Source: Propioniciclava sp. MC1595 (GTDB taxonomy: Bacteria > Actinomycetota > Actinomycetes > Propionibacteriales > Propionibacteriaceae). From it: a stretch of DNA of 64,000 bases. How positions within the stretch are numbered: the stretch's first letter is position 1; each line of letters starts with the position of its first letter. The stretch covers positions 868,001 to 932,000 of the forward strand of contig NZ_CP071870.1 of NCBI RefSeq assembly GCF_017569205.1, written 5' to 3'. Below the pieces are notes generated by a model, which saw only the letters and a list, made by a program, of their open reading frames with translations, searched no databases and was not told the origin of the DNA. The position numbers were made by a program, and so were the translations under genes. This document shows positions 8,192 to 16,501 of the stretch, one piece after another.

Positions 8192-8335
8192 TCGTCTCTG
8201 GGTCAGGCGCCGCACCCACTCCCGAAAAAGCTTGGACAAACTTTCGACAAGAGTGCATCCAAGCGCGCCCCTTCTCCGGAATCCCCCATGAAGGCGCCCA
8301 CCGGTCGCCGGACACGTCAGTCGAAAGGAAACACC

Positions 8336-9145
8336 ATGCGCGCTCGAATCCTCCCCCTGGCCGCCGCCGTGGCAGCTGCTTCCGCCGTGACCCTCTCCCC
8401 GATGGCCCTCGCCGACGACAACGCCACCGTGTACGTCCTGCACGGCGTCCCGGGCGCGACCGTCGACGTGTACGTCAACGGGGACGCGGCCCTCACCAAC
8501 TTCACCCCGGGCACTCTCACCGACGCCCTGAGCCTTCCGGCCGGCGAGTACGACCTCAAGGTCACGGCCCCCGGGGCGGGGGCCGACGGTGCGGCGATCG
8601 TCGAGGCCAGCGACGTTGCGGTCCCCGCGGGCGCCAACGTGACCGTCGTGGCTCACCTCAACGCGTCCGGCGCCCCCACGCTGACCCCGTTCGTCAACGA
8701 CGTCAGCGACACCGCCGCCGGCCAGGGCCGCCTGACGGTCCGGCACACCGCAGCCGCCCCCGCCGTCGACGTCCGTGCGAACGGTGAGGTCGCTTTCCCC
8801 AACGTCACCAACCCCAACGAGGCGAAGGCCGACCTGCCCGCCGGGACTCTGTCGGCCGACGTTGTCCTCGCGGGCACGGACACCGTCGCCATCGGCCCGG
8901 CCGACGTCCCCGTCGCCGAGGGCAAGAACACCATCGTGTACGCCTGGGGATCGGCCGCCGACGGCAACCTGGCCTTCGCGGTCCAGTCGCTCGACGGCCT
9001 GCACTCCGCACCGTCCGCCGTCCCCACCGGTACGGCACCCCTTGAGGACGCGACGGTCCGGATCCTCGCAGCCACCTCCCTGGGGGCCGTCGTCGCCTGG
9101 GTGATGTTCGGGGCGACGCGCCGTAGGGAGGCTGCGCGGCTGTGA
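8336..9145 (+). CDS. Secreted DUF4397 surface protein with C-terminal membrane anchor
   Basis: 269 residues. ATG 8336 follows GAAAGGAAA. Residues 1-26 are a Sec signal peptide (MRARILPLAAAVAAASAVTL, cleavage near ALADD). Two DUF4397 beta-domains follow (VYVLHGVPGATVDVYVNGD; LTVRHTAAAPAVDVRANGE). The C-terminus is PTGTAPLED, a hydrophobic helix (VRILAATSLGAVVAWVMFG) and the basic tail ATRRREAARL. This is the layout of a cell-wall sorting signal but without LPxTG. The class F sortase overlaps its stop by 4 bp, so the protein is the obvious candidate substrate or partner. First gene of the sigma/anti-sigma operon. Confidence 0.85.
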   Translation: MRARILPLAAAVAAASAVTLSPMALADDNATVYVLHGVPGATVDVYVNGDAALTNFTPGTLTDALSLPAGEYDLKVTAPGAGADGAAIVEASDVAVPAGANVTVVAHLNASGAPTLTPFVNDVSDTAAGQGRLTVRHTAAAPAVDVRANGEVAFPNVTNPNEAKADLPAGTLSADVVLAGTDTVAIGPADVPVAEGKNTIVYAWGSAADGNLAFAVQSLDGLHSAPSAVPTGTAPLEDATVRILAATSLGAVVAWVMFGATRRREAARL

Positions 9146-9846
9146 GCCAGCGCCCACTCCCGGTGAGGGTGGCCGCCGCTTCGGCGGCCGCCCTCTCGGC
9201 CGGGGCCCTCGCCTGGTACCTGCCCGACCTCGGGGCCGCCCTCACGGCGCCCCGCACCGGCACCTTCGCCGTGAGCGACATGCCCTCGGCCAGTCCGACC
9301 CCCGTTGCTGTCACGGTGGAGGCGGGGCCGAGCCCCGGCCCGGTGCCACGGGTCGGTGTCCGCAGCGCCGACTTGGCCGCGCTGCCCAGCGTGGACAACG
9401 GGTTGGTCCCGACGCGGGTCGTCGTGGCCGGCGGCGAGGTCGACCTTCCTGTCGTCCCGGCCGGGGTCGACGAGGCGGGCGCCATGGCGGTTCCGGCGGG
9501 TTCGTTCACGGCCGCGTGGTACCGGTTCGGTCCCGGGGCCGGCGCTTCGGAGGGTGCGGCCGTCGTGGCAGCGCACGTCTCCTCCCGTGCCGATGGGCGG
9601 GGGCCCTTCTCCCGCCTGGTGGCTTTGCAGCCCGGCGCTCGCGTGGACCTCTTCACCGACCAGGGCGCCGTCACCTACGAGGTGGTCTCCGTCGAGCAGG
9701 TGGCGAAGCTGTCCCTCGACACCGCCAGCCTCTTCGACCGGGCCGGTGGACACCGGCTGCACCTCGTCACGTGCGGGGGGCGCTACGACCGTTCGACGAA
9801 CGCGTACGAGGACAACGTCGTGGTTGTCGCACGCCCGGTCGCCTGA
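9142..9846 (+). CDS. Class F sortase
   Basis: 234 residues with an N-terminal membrane anchor (RVAAASAAALSAGALAWYL), a Pro/Ser linker and a sortase beta-barrel. The catalytic triad is visible: His in VVAAHVSS, Cys in LHLVTCGG, Arg in GGRYD followed by NAYEDNVVVVA, which is the class F pattern. Sortases cleave a sorting motif in exported proteins and join it to the wall or to another protein. The start is GTG 9142, overlapping the TGA of the DUF4397 gene, so the two are translationally coupled and the upstream protein is the likely substrate. Confidence 0.88.
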   Translation: MSQRPLPVRVAAASAAALSAGALAWYLPDLGAALTAPRTGTFAVSDMPSASPTPVAVTVEAGPSPGPVPRVGVRSADLAALPSVDNGLVPTRVVVAGGEVDLPVVPAGVDEAGAMAVPAGSFTAAWYRFGPGAGASEGAAVVAAHVSSRADGRGPFSRLVALQPGARVDLFTDQGAVTYEVVSVEQVAKLSLDTASLFDRAGGHRLHLVTCGGRYDRSTNAYEDNVVVVARPVA

Positions 9847-9859
9847 CAGGATCAGGGGC

Positions 9860-10402
9860 GTGGAAGAGGACGATGTCGCCCGACGCCTGCGCGACGGCGA
9901 TCCGGACGCGCTGGCCGAGGCCTACCAGCGCTGGGGCACCCTCGTCCACTCGTTGGCCGCCCGGTCACTCGGGGACCGCCACGAGGCTGAGGACGTCACC
10001 CAGCAGGTGTTCGTCTCGGCATGGCAGGGGAGGCACACCTTGCGCCCCGAGGCCGGGTCGGTGACGGGCTGGCTGGTGGGGATCGCCCGGCACCGCATCG
10101 CGGACGCCCATGAGCGTCGAGCGTCCCAGCGGCGCCGCGCCGACATGGTCGCCGCCCTGCCGCAGGAGCACGCGGCGGCGCACGAGGCGTCCGTCGTCGA
10201 CCAGGTCGTCCTCGCGGACGCCATGCGCGGCCTGGGTGAGCCGCGGGGCACCCTCATCCGACTGGCCGTCATGGAGGGACGCACCCACGACGAGATCAGC
10301 CGACGGCTCGACCTGCCGCTCGGCACGGTCAAGAGCCACGCCAGGCGCGGACTGCTGGCGCTGCGCCACCAACTGAGAGAGGTGACTGATGTCGCATCCT
10401 GA
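9860..10402 (+). CDS. ECF-type RNA polymerase sigma factor (SigK-like)
   Basis: 180 residues from GTG 9860. Region 2 (DGDPDALAEAYQRWGTLVHS, then LGDRHEAEDVTQQVFVSAWQ) and region 4 (THDEISRRLDLPLGTVKSHARRGLLALRHQL) are complete, with no extra domains. The stop overlaps the following anti-sigma gene by 14 bp, the usual arrangement for an ECF sigma held at the membrane by its regulator. It probably drives this operon, but I could not identify its promoter sequence with confidence. Confidence 0.9.
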   Translation: MEEDDVARRLRDGDPDALAEAYQRWGTLVHSLAARSLGDRHEAEDVTQQVFVSAWQGRHTLRPEAGSVTGWLVGIARHRIADAHERRASQRRRADMVAALPQEHAAAHEASVVDQVVLADAMRGLGEPRGTLIRLAVMEGRTHDEISRRLDLPLGTVKSHARRGLLALRHQLREVTDVAS

Positions 10403-11117
10403 CGTCGACGTCCTCGCCGGGGTCGCGCTCGGGGAGGAAGCGGGCGCCGACCTGCAGGCGCACCTCGATTCCTGCGCCGACTGCCGCCTCGAGGTCGCCG
10501 AACTGGCGAGCGTGGCGGACGCCGTCCGGGCCGACGCACCCCTCTTCACCCCGGCCGCGCGGGTCTGGGACGCCATCCGCGCCGAACTCGGCAGCACCGA
10601 GGGCGGCGGATTCCCGCAATCGGGTGCCCCGCTGCGCGCCGTGCCCGACCGCACCCCCGTGGCACCCCGCACCCCGCTGCGCCCCGTGGTGGGCTGGTTG
10701 GCGGCCGCGGCGGTGTCCGGCATGATCGTGGGCGCCGGTGCCACCTGGATCGCCACCCGGCCCGGCCCTGCACCCGTCGTGTCCCCCCTGGCCAGAGTCG
10801 ATCTGACCACTCTGGACACAGGCGAGGTGCTGGGCGAGGCCGACGTGCGTTCGGACGCCGCAGGCGTCACCCTGTCGCTGCGAACGCAGCCGTTGGACGC
10901 GGGGGAGGGCTACCTCGAGGTGTGGCTGATCAACCGCGACCTGAACCGCATGGTGTCGGTCGGCGTGGTGCCCTCCGGCGGGGCCGAGTTCGCCTTTCCC
11001 ATTGCCCAGCGCCTCCTCGACGAGGGGTACGTCGTCGTCGACATCTCCCGGGAGGCCTTCGACGACCGGCCGCAACACTCCGGCGACAGCGTGGCGCGTG
11101 GGGCATTGCGCCTCTGA
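10389..11117 (+). CDS. Membrane anti-sigma factor, RskA-like
   Basis: 242 residues. The N-terminal cytoplasmic anti-sigma (ZAS-type) motif is HLDSCADCRLEV. One transmembrane helix follows (VVGWLAAAAVSGMIVGAGATWI), then an extracytoplasmic RskA-like domain (DAGEGYLEVWLINRDLNRM, MVSVGVVPSGGAEFAFPIA). In this family regulated proteolysis of the anti-sigma factor releases the sigma factor. The start lies inside the sigma gene. The partner is therefore the ECF sigma at 9860-10402. Confidence 0.88.
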   Translation: MSHPDVDVLAGVALGEEAGADLQAHLDSCADCRLEVAELASVADAVRADAPLFTPAARVWDAIRAELGSTEGGGFPQSGAPLRAVPDRTPVAPRTPLRPVVGWLAAAAVSGMIVGAGATWIATRPGPAPVVSPLARVDLTTLDTGEVLGEADVRSDAAGVTLSLRTQPLDAGEGYLEVWLINRDLNRMVSVGVVPSGGAEFAFPIAQRLLDEGYVVVDISREAFDDRPQHSGDSVARGALRL

Positions 11118-11207
11118 TCGCAGGCGACCGCGGGGCCACGGGTGGAGCCGGGGTAGGGGGGCGATGGTCGCGACCGCGCTCCGCCGGAATACGCAGCAGG
11201 GTGGCAT

Positions 11208-11230
11208 AGTTGAGTCAGGTGCACTCAACT
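11208..11230. promoter_or_regulatory. HAIR element (HspR-type operator), first copy
   Basis: Inverted repeat AGTTGAGT-N7-ACTCAACT matching the HspR-associated inverted repeat (CTTGAGT-N7-ACTCAAG). It stands before a remnant clpB start, not before a heat-shock gene. A second copy with a different spacer precedes the intact clpB at 18020-18042. Confidence 0.85.
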
Positions 11231-11277
11231 TGCTCCGGACGCGCCCCGCCCGGCCGACCCACACAGGAGAATGCCCC

Positions 11278-11307
11278 ATGGACACCGCGAAACTCACCAC
11301 GAAGAGC
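11278..11307 (+). pseudogene. clpB 5' remnant (ten codons)
   Basis: ATG 11278, after a CAGGAGA ribosome site, encodes [10 protein letters not shown], identical to the ClpB start at 18071 with a silent ACT/ACC difference. After AAGAGC the sequence diverges and runs into the 3' end of the FadR gene on the other strand. HAIR, ribosome site and start codons together are a leftover clpB promoter region. Around them, 11118-11349 holds nothing else I can recognise. Confidence 0.85.
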
Positions 11308-11349
11308 GCCACAGGTTGCCGACCTGTGCCACGCCGGGTGCCGCGCGGA

Positions 11350-12096
11350 TCAGGTGTGGGTCGCCTCGCCGGTGCCCTGCCACATTTCCCGCGACTCCTG
11401 GAGCGAGTCCACGATCAGGGTGCGCGACTCCTTGCGCGCCCTGTCGGGGTCGCCGGTCTGGATGGCGCGCAGCAGCGTCATGTGCCGGTCCACCGCCAAG
11501 TCGGTGGGCTGGATGGCGGCCAGGCCGTGCTCGGCGCGCCCGAGCAGTAGGGCGCGCACGACGGGGGCGTACTGCCGGTACATCGGGTTGCCAGTCGCCT
11601 CCAGGATCGTGGAGTGGAAGGCAATGTCCCGGCGGAGGAACTCCTCGGTGTCGCCGCTGTGGGCGGCCGACCACAACTGGGCACCGAGGCCCATGAGGCG
11701 TCCGATGGCGTCCTGGTCCACGTGAAGGGCGGCCAGCGCGGCCGCCTCGGGCTCGAAACCGATGCGGAGTTCGGCCAGCTCGCGCAGTTGCTGGAGCCGG
11801 TCGGGGGAGCTGAGCCGCCACTGGATGACTTGGGGGTCGAACAGGTTCCAGGACGCCAGGGGCTGGGTGGTCGTGCCGACACCACGCTTGGAGGCAACCA
11901 GTCCCATCGACGCCAGCACGCGTATCGCTTCGCGCACCACCGAGCGGGACACCCCGTGCACGTCGGAGAGGTCGTCGATCGACAGGACGGTCCCCTCGGG
12001 GATCTTTAGCGAGCAGATCGACCTGCCCAGGTCGTCGAGGAGGGCGCCGTGGCGGCCGGCCGTCGGCCGGATCGACTGGCCCCCCTCGGTCCGCAT
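11350..12096 (-). CDS. FadR-subfamily GntR transcriptional regulator of the galactonate cassette (DgoR-like)
   Basis: 248 residues from ATG 12096 (MRTEGGQS); an 18-residue longer start at 12150 is possible but would run into the operator. N-terminal winged helix: LGRSICSLKIPEGTVLSIDD, then LSDVHGVSRSVVREAIRVLA and SKRGVGTTT. C-terminal FCD effector domain: ELRIGFEPEAAALAALHV, DIAFHSTILEATGNPMYRQY. FadR-type repressors of sugar-acid operons, such as DgoR, release DNA on binding the substrate or a pathway intermediate. It is divergent from the importer operon, with a palindromic operator between them. Confidence 0.88.
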   Translation of the reverse strand: MRTEGGQSIRPTAGRHGALLDDLGRSICSLKIPEGTVLSIDDLSDVHGVSRSVVREAIRVLASMGLVASKRGVGTTTQPLASWNLFDPQVIQWRLSSPDRLQQLRELAELRIGFEPEAAALAALHVDQDAIGRLMGLGAQLWSAAHSGDTEEFLRRDIAFHSTILEATGNPMYRQYAPVVRALLLGRAEHGLAAIQPTDLAVDRHMTLLRAIQTGDPDRARKESRTLIVDSLQESREMWQGTGEATHT

Positions 12097-12147
12097 GGTG
12101 GGCACTCTACTGGTCACAGCTTGGAGAAGTTCGCCGAACAAGACACT

Positions 12148-12160
12148 CAAGTCAGACTTG
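12148..12160. promoter_or_regulatory. Likely FadR/GntR operator
   Basis: Perfect palindrome CAAGTC-A-GACTTG in the divergent promoter region between the regulator and the solute-binding protein gene. The core fits the GTC-n-GAC half-sites typical of FadR-subfamily regulators. It probably controls both directions. Confidence 0.65.
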
Positions 12161-12246
12161 TGTGCTTACGATTTGGGAGAAGGCCGACGAGCGACGTTCG
12201 TCTGGACCGTGCGACGGGCACGGTCGGCACGCAAGGGAGGGTGTCC

Positions 12247-13539
12247 ATGTCCATGCTGAGCCGTCGATCCCTGTTGATGGGGACGGGTGCGATCGCGCTC
12301 GTCGCCGCGACCGGGTGCAGCGGAGGGGGTCCGGCCGCGCAGGCGCCGTCGACGACCCTGCGCGTCACGCTCGCCAACCACGTCTGGACCGAGAACGTGA
12401 AGAAGGCGATCCCCGAGTTCGAGAAGGCGACAGGCCTCAAGGTCGAACTCACCCAGCTGGCCGAGGACCAGCTGTCCGACCAGTACAACGTGAAGCTGAA
12501 CGCGGGTACGTCCGAGATCGACGTCATGATGTACCGCCCGCTGCAGGAGGGTCGCCTGTTCGCGCAGAACAAGTACCTGGCCGATCTCAGCGCCAGGGCC
12601 AAGGGTGCCGCAGATTGGGCGCTGGCCGACTTCCAGGCCAGCCCGATGTCGGCGACGACCTACCAGGACAAGATCGTCGGCATCCCGATCATCACCGAGC
12701 GCGAGGTCCTCTACTACCGCAAGGACCTCCTTACCAAGCTCGGTATCGAGGTGCCCAAGACCTTGGAAGAGCTCGAGGCTGCAGCCAAGAAGATCAAGGA
12801 GTCCGAGGGCATCGCAGGCTTCGTGGCCCGCACCGGCAAGACCGCGGCCGTCACCCAGTTCTCGTCCTTCCTGTTCTCGATGGGCGGCGACTTCGTCGAC
12901 GCGGCGGGCAAGGCAGCCGTCAACTCCGCCGAGGCAAAGTCGGCCTACGAGCTCTACGGACGCCTCATCCGGGAATACGGGCCAGCCAACGTTTCCACCG
13001 ACATGAGCTGGCCCGAGGCCATGGCCGTGTTCACGCAGGGCCAGGCGGCCTTCTACACCGAGGCCGACTCCCTGTACAAGAACGCGACCGACCCGGCGAA
13101 GTCCAAGGTTTCCGACACGGTCGGCTTCGCGCAATTCCCGGCCGGTCCGGCCGGCTCCAAGCCCTACAACATCCCCTCGTGGGCGCTGGGCGTGAACGAA
13201 GCGTCGACCAACCAGGAGAACGCCTGGAAGTTCGTCGAGTGGGCCACCGGCAAGGAGCAGGTTCTCGCGCAGCAGAAGTCCGGCATCCCGGGCGCCCGCA
13301 CGTCGGTGTGGGAGAGCGCTGACGGTACCGGCAGCTACCCCGACGACCTCGCCAAGGCCATCACCGATTCGGCCAAGGTCGGCGTCGACCACGACCGTCC
13401 GGTCGTCGCCCAGGTCGTCAAGGCCCGCGAGGCCGTCGGCCAGCCGATCGTCGACTCGATCACGGGCGGCGACGTCGCGGCCTCCGTCGAGAAGGCGCAG
13501 ACCGCGTTCCAGAGCGTCCTCGACGCCGAGAAGAAGTAG
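12247..13539 (+). CDS. ABC sugar(-acid) importer solute-binding lipoprotein
   Basis: 430 residues. ATG 12247 lies 6 bp after AGGGAGG. The N-terminus MSMLSRRSLLMGTGAIALVA is a twin-arginine-like signal followed by a lipobox (AATGC), so the mature protein is a membrane-anchored lipoprotein. The body is an extracellular solute-binding protein of the MalE-like family 1 (FEKATGLKVELTQLAEDQ, KLNAGTSEIDVMMYRPLQEG, NQENAWKFVEWATGKEQVL). It delivers substrate to the two permeases downstream. Given the catabolic genes, galactonate or a related aldonate is the inferred ligand. A strong hairpin follows the stop and may raise its mRNA level above that of the permeases. Confidence 0.9.
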   Translation: MSMLSRRSLLMGTGAIALVAATGCSGGGPAAQAPSTTLRVTLANHVWTENVKKAIPEFEKATGLKVELTQLAEDQLSDQYNVKLNAGTSEIDVMMYRPLQEGRLFAQNKYLADLSARAKGAADWALADFQASPMSATTYQDKIVGIPIITEREVLYYRKDLLTKLGIEVPKTLEELEAAAKKIKESEGIAGFVARTGKTAAVTQFSSFLFSMGGDFVDAAGKAAVNSAEAKSAYELYGRLIREYGPANVSTDMSWPEAMAVFTQGQAAFYTEADSLYKNATDPAKSKVSDTVGFAQFPAGPAGSKPYNIPSWALGVNEASTNQENAWKFVEWATGKEQVLAQQKSGIPGARTSVWESADGTGSYPDDLAKAITDSAKVGVDHDRPVVAQVVKAREAVGQPIVDSITGGDVAASVEKAQTAFQSVLDAEKK

Positions 13540-13548
13540 TGCTCGACC

Positions 13549-13576
13549 GGGCGGAGGGGCCCCGGCCCCTCCGCCC
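13549..13576 (+). terminator. Intercistronic GC hairpin (attenuator or mRNA stabiliser)
   Basis: Perfect 13-bp stem GGGCGGAGGGGCC / GGCCCCTCCGCCC with a 2-nt nominal loop, directly between the binding-protein gene and the first permease. No T-tract. It fits the common arrangement that gives more binding protein than permease. Confidence 0.65.
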
Positions 13577-13601
13577 CGGACCTGCCGTGAGGAGGACTCC
13601 C

Positions 13602-14522
13602 GTGCCCGCCACGACCACAGGCCCGCGACCGCAGTCGGCGTTCTCGCGCTGGGCCAACCGCCACCGCCGCTGGCTGTTCGCCGGCCCGGCGATGCTGTTC
13701 ATCGCCGCCCTGATCATCTTCCCCATCATCTGGACGGCCTGGCTCAGCCTGACCGACGCCTCGGGCTCAGTTCGGGCCGAGGCGTCCTTCATTGGCTTGG
13801 AGAACTACGCCAAGGTGCTCACCGACACACAGCGCTTCTGGCCCGCCGTCGGCCGCACCGCCCTGTTCACCGGCGTGGTCCTGTTCTTCGAGATGCTGTT
13901 CGGGCTGTGCATCGCCCTGCTGTTGTGGCGTCCGTTCAAGGGTGAGAAGTGGGTCCGCGTCGCGATCCTGCTCCCGCTGGTCGCCACCCCCGTTGCCGTC
14001 GGCATGATGTGGCGGCTGATCTTCGACCCCAACATCGGGCCGATCAACAAGATCATCGGCGTGTTCGGCATCCCGCCCCAGCCCTGGTTGGCCGGCGAGG
14101 CGACCGCCTTGCCGACCACCATGTTTATGGACATCTGGCAGTGGACGCCCATGGTCGCCCTGATCCTGCTGGCCGGACTGACCTCGCTGTCGGACGAACC
14201 GTTCGAGGCCGCCCGTGTCGACGGGGCCAGTGCCTGGCAGACTTTCCGCTACATCACCGCGCCGATGCTCCGCACGACGATCATCGTCGCGCTGATGCTG
14301 CGCGGCATCGACGCGCTGAAGACCTTCGACATCCTGCTCGCAGCCAAGGGCAAGGGCGGCGGTTCGTTCAACGAGGTCGAGACGCTGAATCTCTACGGCT
14401 ACGGCCTGAGCTTCGACTACAACGAGTACGGGGCCAGCTCGACCGTGCTCATCCTGTTCTTCGCCATCATCGTGGGAAGCATCTTCGTGCTCACCCGCAA
14501 GCGTGAGGAGGCTGCGCAATGA
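13602..14522 (+). CDS. ABC sugar importer permease, MalF-like
   Basis: 306 residues from GTG 13602 after GAGGAGGA; a GTG at 13539 would place the hairpin inside the coding region and is less likely. Six membrane helices (WLFAGPAMLFIAALIIFPII, VVLFFEMLFGLCIALLLW and others). The EAA loop is EPFEAARVDGASAWQTFRYI followed by TAPMLR, the contact site for the ATPase. It pairs with the next permease (4-bp stop/start overlap). No ATPase gene is present, so a shared MsmX/MsiK-type ATPase is inferred. Confidence 0.9.
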   Translation: MPATTTGPRPQSAFSRWANRHRRWLFAGPAMLFIAALIIFPIIWTAWLSLTDASGSVRAEASFIGLENYAKVLTDTQRFWPAVGRTALFTGVVLFFEMLFGLCIALLLWRPFKGEKWVRVAILLPLVATPVAVGMMWRLIFDPNIGPINKIIGVFGIPPQPWLAGEATALPTTMFMDIWQWTPMVALILLAGLTSLSDEPFEAARVDGASAWQTFRYITAPMLRTTIIVALMLRGIDALKTFDILLAAKGKGGGSFNEVETLNLYGYGLSFDYNEYGASSTVLILFFAIIVGSIFVLTRKREEAAQ

Positions 14523-15337
14523 TGATCACCAGCCCCGGCTACAAGGTCTTCCGATTTGCGGCACTGACGCTCATCGTGCTCGTGCTCGTGCTCCCCATCG
14601 TCTGGATGGTGCTGGCCGCCCTCAAGACCAACGTCGACATCTACGACGCCAGCAAGACGCTCATCTTCACACCGACGTTCGAGAACTTCGACAAGGTGTT
14701 CGCCCAGGGCAACTTCGGGCAGTACATCATCAACTCCGGCGTCATCGCCATTGCCGCCACCGGGCTGTCGCTGGTGCTCGGCGTCCCGGCGGCGTTCGCG
14801 ATGTCGCGGTTCGTGATGAACAAGTCGGCGCTCGTGGTGCTGATGGCCCGCGTCATCCCCGGCGTCTCGCTGCTGGTCCCCTGGTACTACCTGTTCAGCC
14901 AGATGCGGCTGGTCGGCAGCTACTGGGTGCTGATCCTGTCGCACATGTTCGTGTCGCTGCCGCTGATCGTCTACATCATGATGGGCTTCTTCGACGGGCT
15001 CCCCGTCGAACTGGAGGAGTCCGGCGAGGTCGACGGCCTGACTCCCATCGGGTCGTTCTGGCACCTCATGCTGCCGCTGTCGACGCCTGGCATGGCGACG
15101 GCCGGGATCCTGTCGTTCATCTTCAGCTGGAACAACTTCATGTTCGCCCTCGTACTGTCGAGCGCGAGCACGAAGACCCTCCCGGTGGCGATCTACGACT
15201 TCATCGGCTACGCGGCCATCGATTGGGGCGCCCTGATGGCAGCCTCCACGGTGGTGACCGTGCCGATCATGGTCATCGCGCTGTTCACGCAGAAGTACAT
15301 CGTGTCCGGGCTCACCGCCGGCGCGACCAAGGGGTGA
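14519..15337 (+). CDS. ABC sugar importer permease, MalG-like
   Basis: 272 residues, six helices. ATG 14519 overlaps the TGA of the first permease. The EAA-type loop reads ELEESGEVDGLTPIGSFWHL followed by MLPLSTPG. The second residues of the EAA motif are degenerate (ESGEVDG) but spacing and glycine are kept. With the MalF-like protein it forms the membrane channel of the importer. The next gene begins 3 bp later. Confidence 0.9.
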   Translation: MMITSPGYKVFRFAALTLIVLVLVLPIVWMVLAALKTNVDIYDASKTLIFTPTFENFDKVFAQGNFGQYIINSGVIAIAATGLSLVLGVPAAFAMSRFVMNKSALVVLMARVIPGVSLLVPWYYLFSQMRLVGSYWVLILSHMFVSLPLIVYIMMGFFDGLPVELEESGEVDGLTPIGSFWHLMLPLSTPGMATAGILSFIFSWNNFMFALVLSSASTKTLPVAIYDFIGYAAIDWGALMAASTVVTVPIMVIALFTQKYIVSGLTAGATKG

Positions 15338-15340
15338 GTT

Positions 15341-16489
15341 ATGGAGACCATCGCCAGGGTCGAGACCTTCCTGGTCGCGCCCCGCTGGCTGTTCGTCCGC
15401 ATCGAGACCTCCGGGGGGCTCGTCGGGTGGGGTGAGGCGTCCTGTGAGGGGCGTTCAGAGACCGTGCGCACGGCGGTGCACCAGCTCGCCGAGCTGATCG
15501 TGGGCCAGGACCCGTTCCGCATCGAGGACCACTGGCAGGTGATGGCCAAGGGGTCCTTCTACCGCCACGGGATCATCCTGGGCTCGGCCGTCGCCGGCAT
15601 CGACCAGGCACTGTGGGACCTGCTGGGCAAGTCGCTGGGCGTCCCCGTGCACGTGCTGCTGGGCGGGCCGGTGCGCGACCGGATCCGCGTGTACGCGTGG
15701 GTGGGCGGTGACGAGCCCGACGAGGTCGCCGACCAGGTGTCCGCGCAGGTGGAGGCCGGTATGACGGCGGTGAAGATGAACGCGTCGGGGCGCATGGCCC
15801 CCGTTGCGACCCGCGCCGCCCTGGCCGGGGTCGAACGCCGGGTCGCGGCCGCGCGCGAGGTGCTGGGTGACGACCGCGACGTGGCCGTCGACCTGCACGG
15901 CCGGTTCACGCTCGCCGACGCGCGACGGGTCGCGCCCATCATCGAGCCCTACCACCCGTTCTTCATCGAGGAACCGCTCGTGCCCGAGAACAGCCACCTC
16001 ATCGGGCAGGTGGTGCAGAGCACGACCGTGCCCATCTCGACCGGGGAGCGGCTCTACAACCGCCAGGAGTTCCTGCCGGTCCTCCAGGCCGGGGTCGCAG
16101 TGGTGCAGCCCGACCTGTCGCACGCGGGCGGCATCTCCGAGGTGCGGCGCATCGCGTCGCTGGCCGAGACGTTCGACGCTCATCTCGCCCCGCACTGCCC
16201 GCTGGGGCCCCTTGCGCTGGCGTCCAGCCTGCAGGTGGGCTTCGCGGCCCCCAACCACCTCATCCAGGAGCAGAGCATCGGCATCCACTACAACGAGGGT
16301 GCCGAGGTGCTCGACTACGTCGCCGACACCGCGCCGCTGGCGTTCGTCGACGGTCACGTCGAACGCCTGATGGGTCCAGGCCTGGGCGTCGACATCGACG
16401 AGGACGCCGTGCGGGCGGCCGACAAACGCGGACACGCGTGGCGCAACCCGGTCTGGCGGCACACCGACGGCTCGTTCGCAGAATGGTGA
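15341..16489 (+). CDS. dgoD: D-galactonate dehydratase (enolase superfamily)
   Basis: 382 residues aligning end to end with E. coli DgoD. Matching blocks include PRWLFVRIETSGGLVGWGEA, AIAGIDQALWD-like AVAGIDQALWDLLGKSLGVP, VYAWVGGDEP, the metal ligands in DLHGRF, FFIEEPL and STGERL, the base region QPDLSHAGGISE, HCPLGPLALA and the C-terminal EQSIGIHYNEGAE, WRNPVWRH, FAEW. It removes water from D-galactonate to give 2-dehydro-3-deoxygalactonate. This assignment anchors the function of the cassette. A closely related sugar acid cannot be excluded. Confidence 0.92.
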   Translation: METIARVETFLVAPRWLFVRIETSGGLVGWGEASCEGRSETVRTAVHQLAELIVGQDPFRIEDHWQVMAKGSFYRHGIILGSAVAGIDQALWDLLGKSLGVPVHVLLGGPVRDRIRVYAWVGGDEPDEVADQVSAQVEAGMTAVKMNASGRMAPVATRAALAGVERRVAAAREVLGDDRDVAVDLHGRFTLADARRVAPIIEPYHPFFIEEPLVPENSHLIGQVVQSTTVPISTGERLYNRQEFLPVLQAGVAVVQPDLSHAGGISEVRRIASLAETFDAHLAPHCPLGPLALASSLQVGFAAPNHLIQEQSIGIHYNEGAEVLDYVADTAPLAFVDGHVERLMGPGLGVDIDEDAVRAADKRGHAWRNPVWRHTDGSFAEW

Positions 16490-16501
16490 GGAATGCTGAA
16501 G

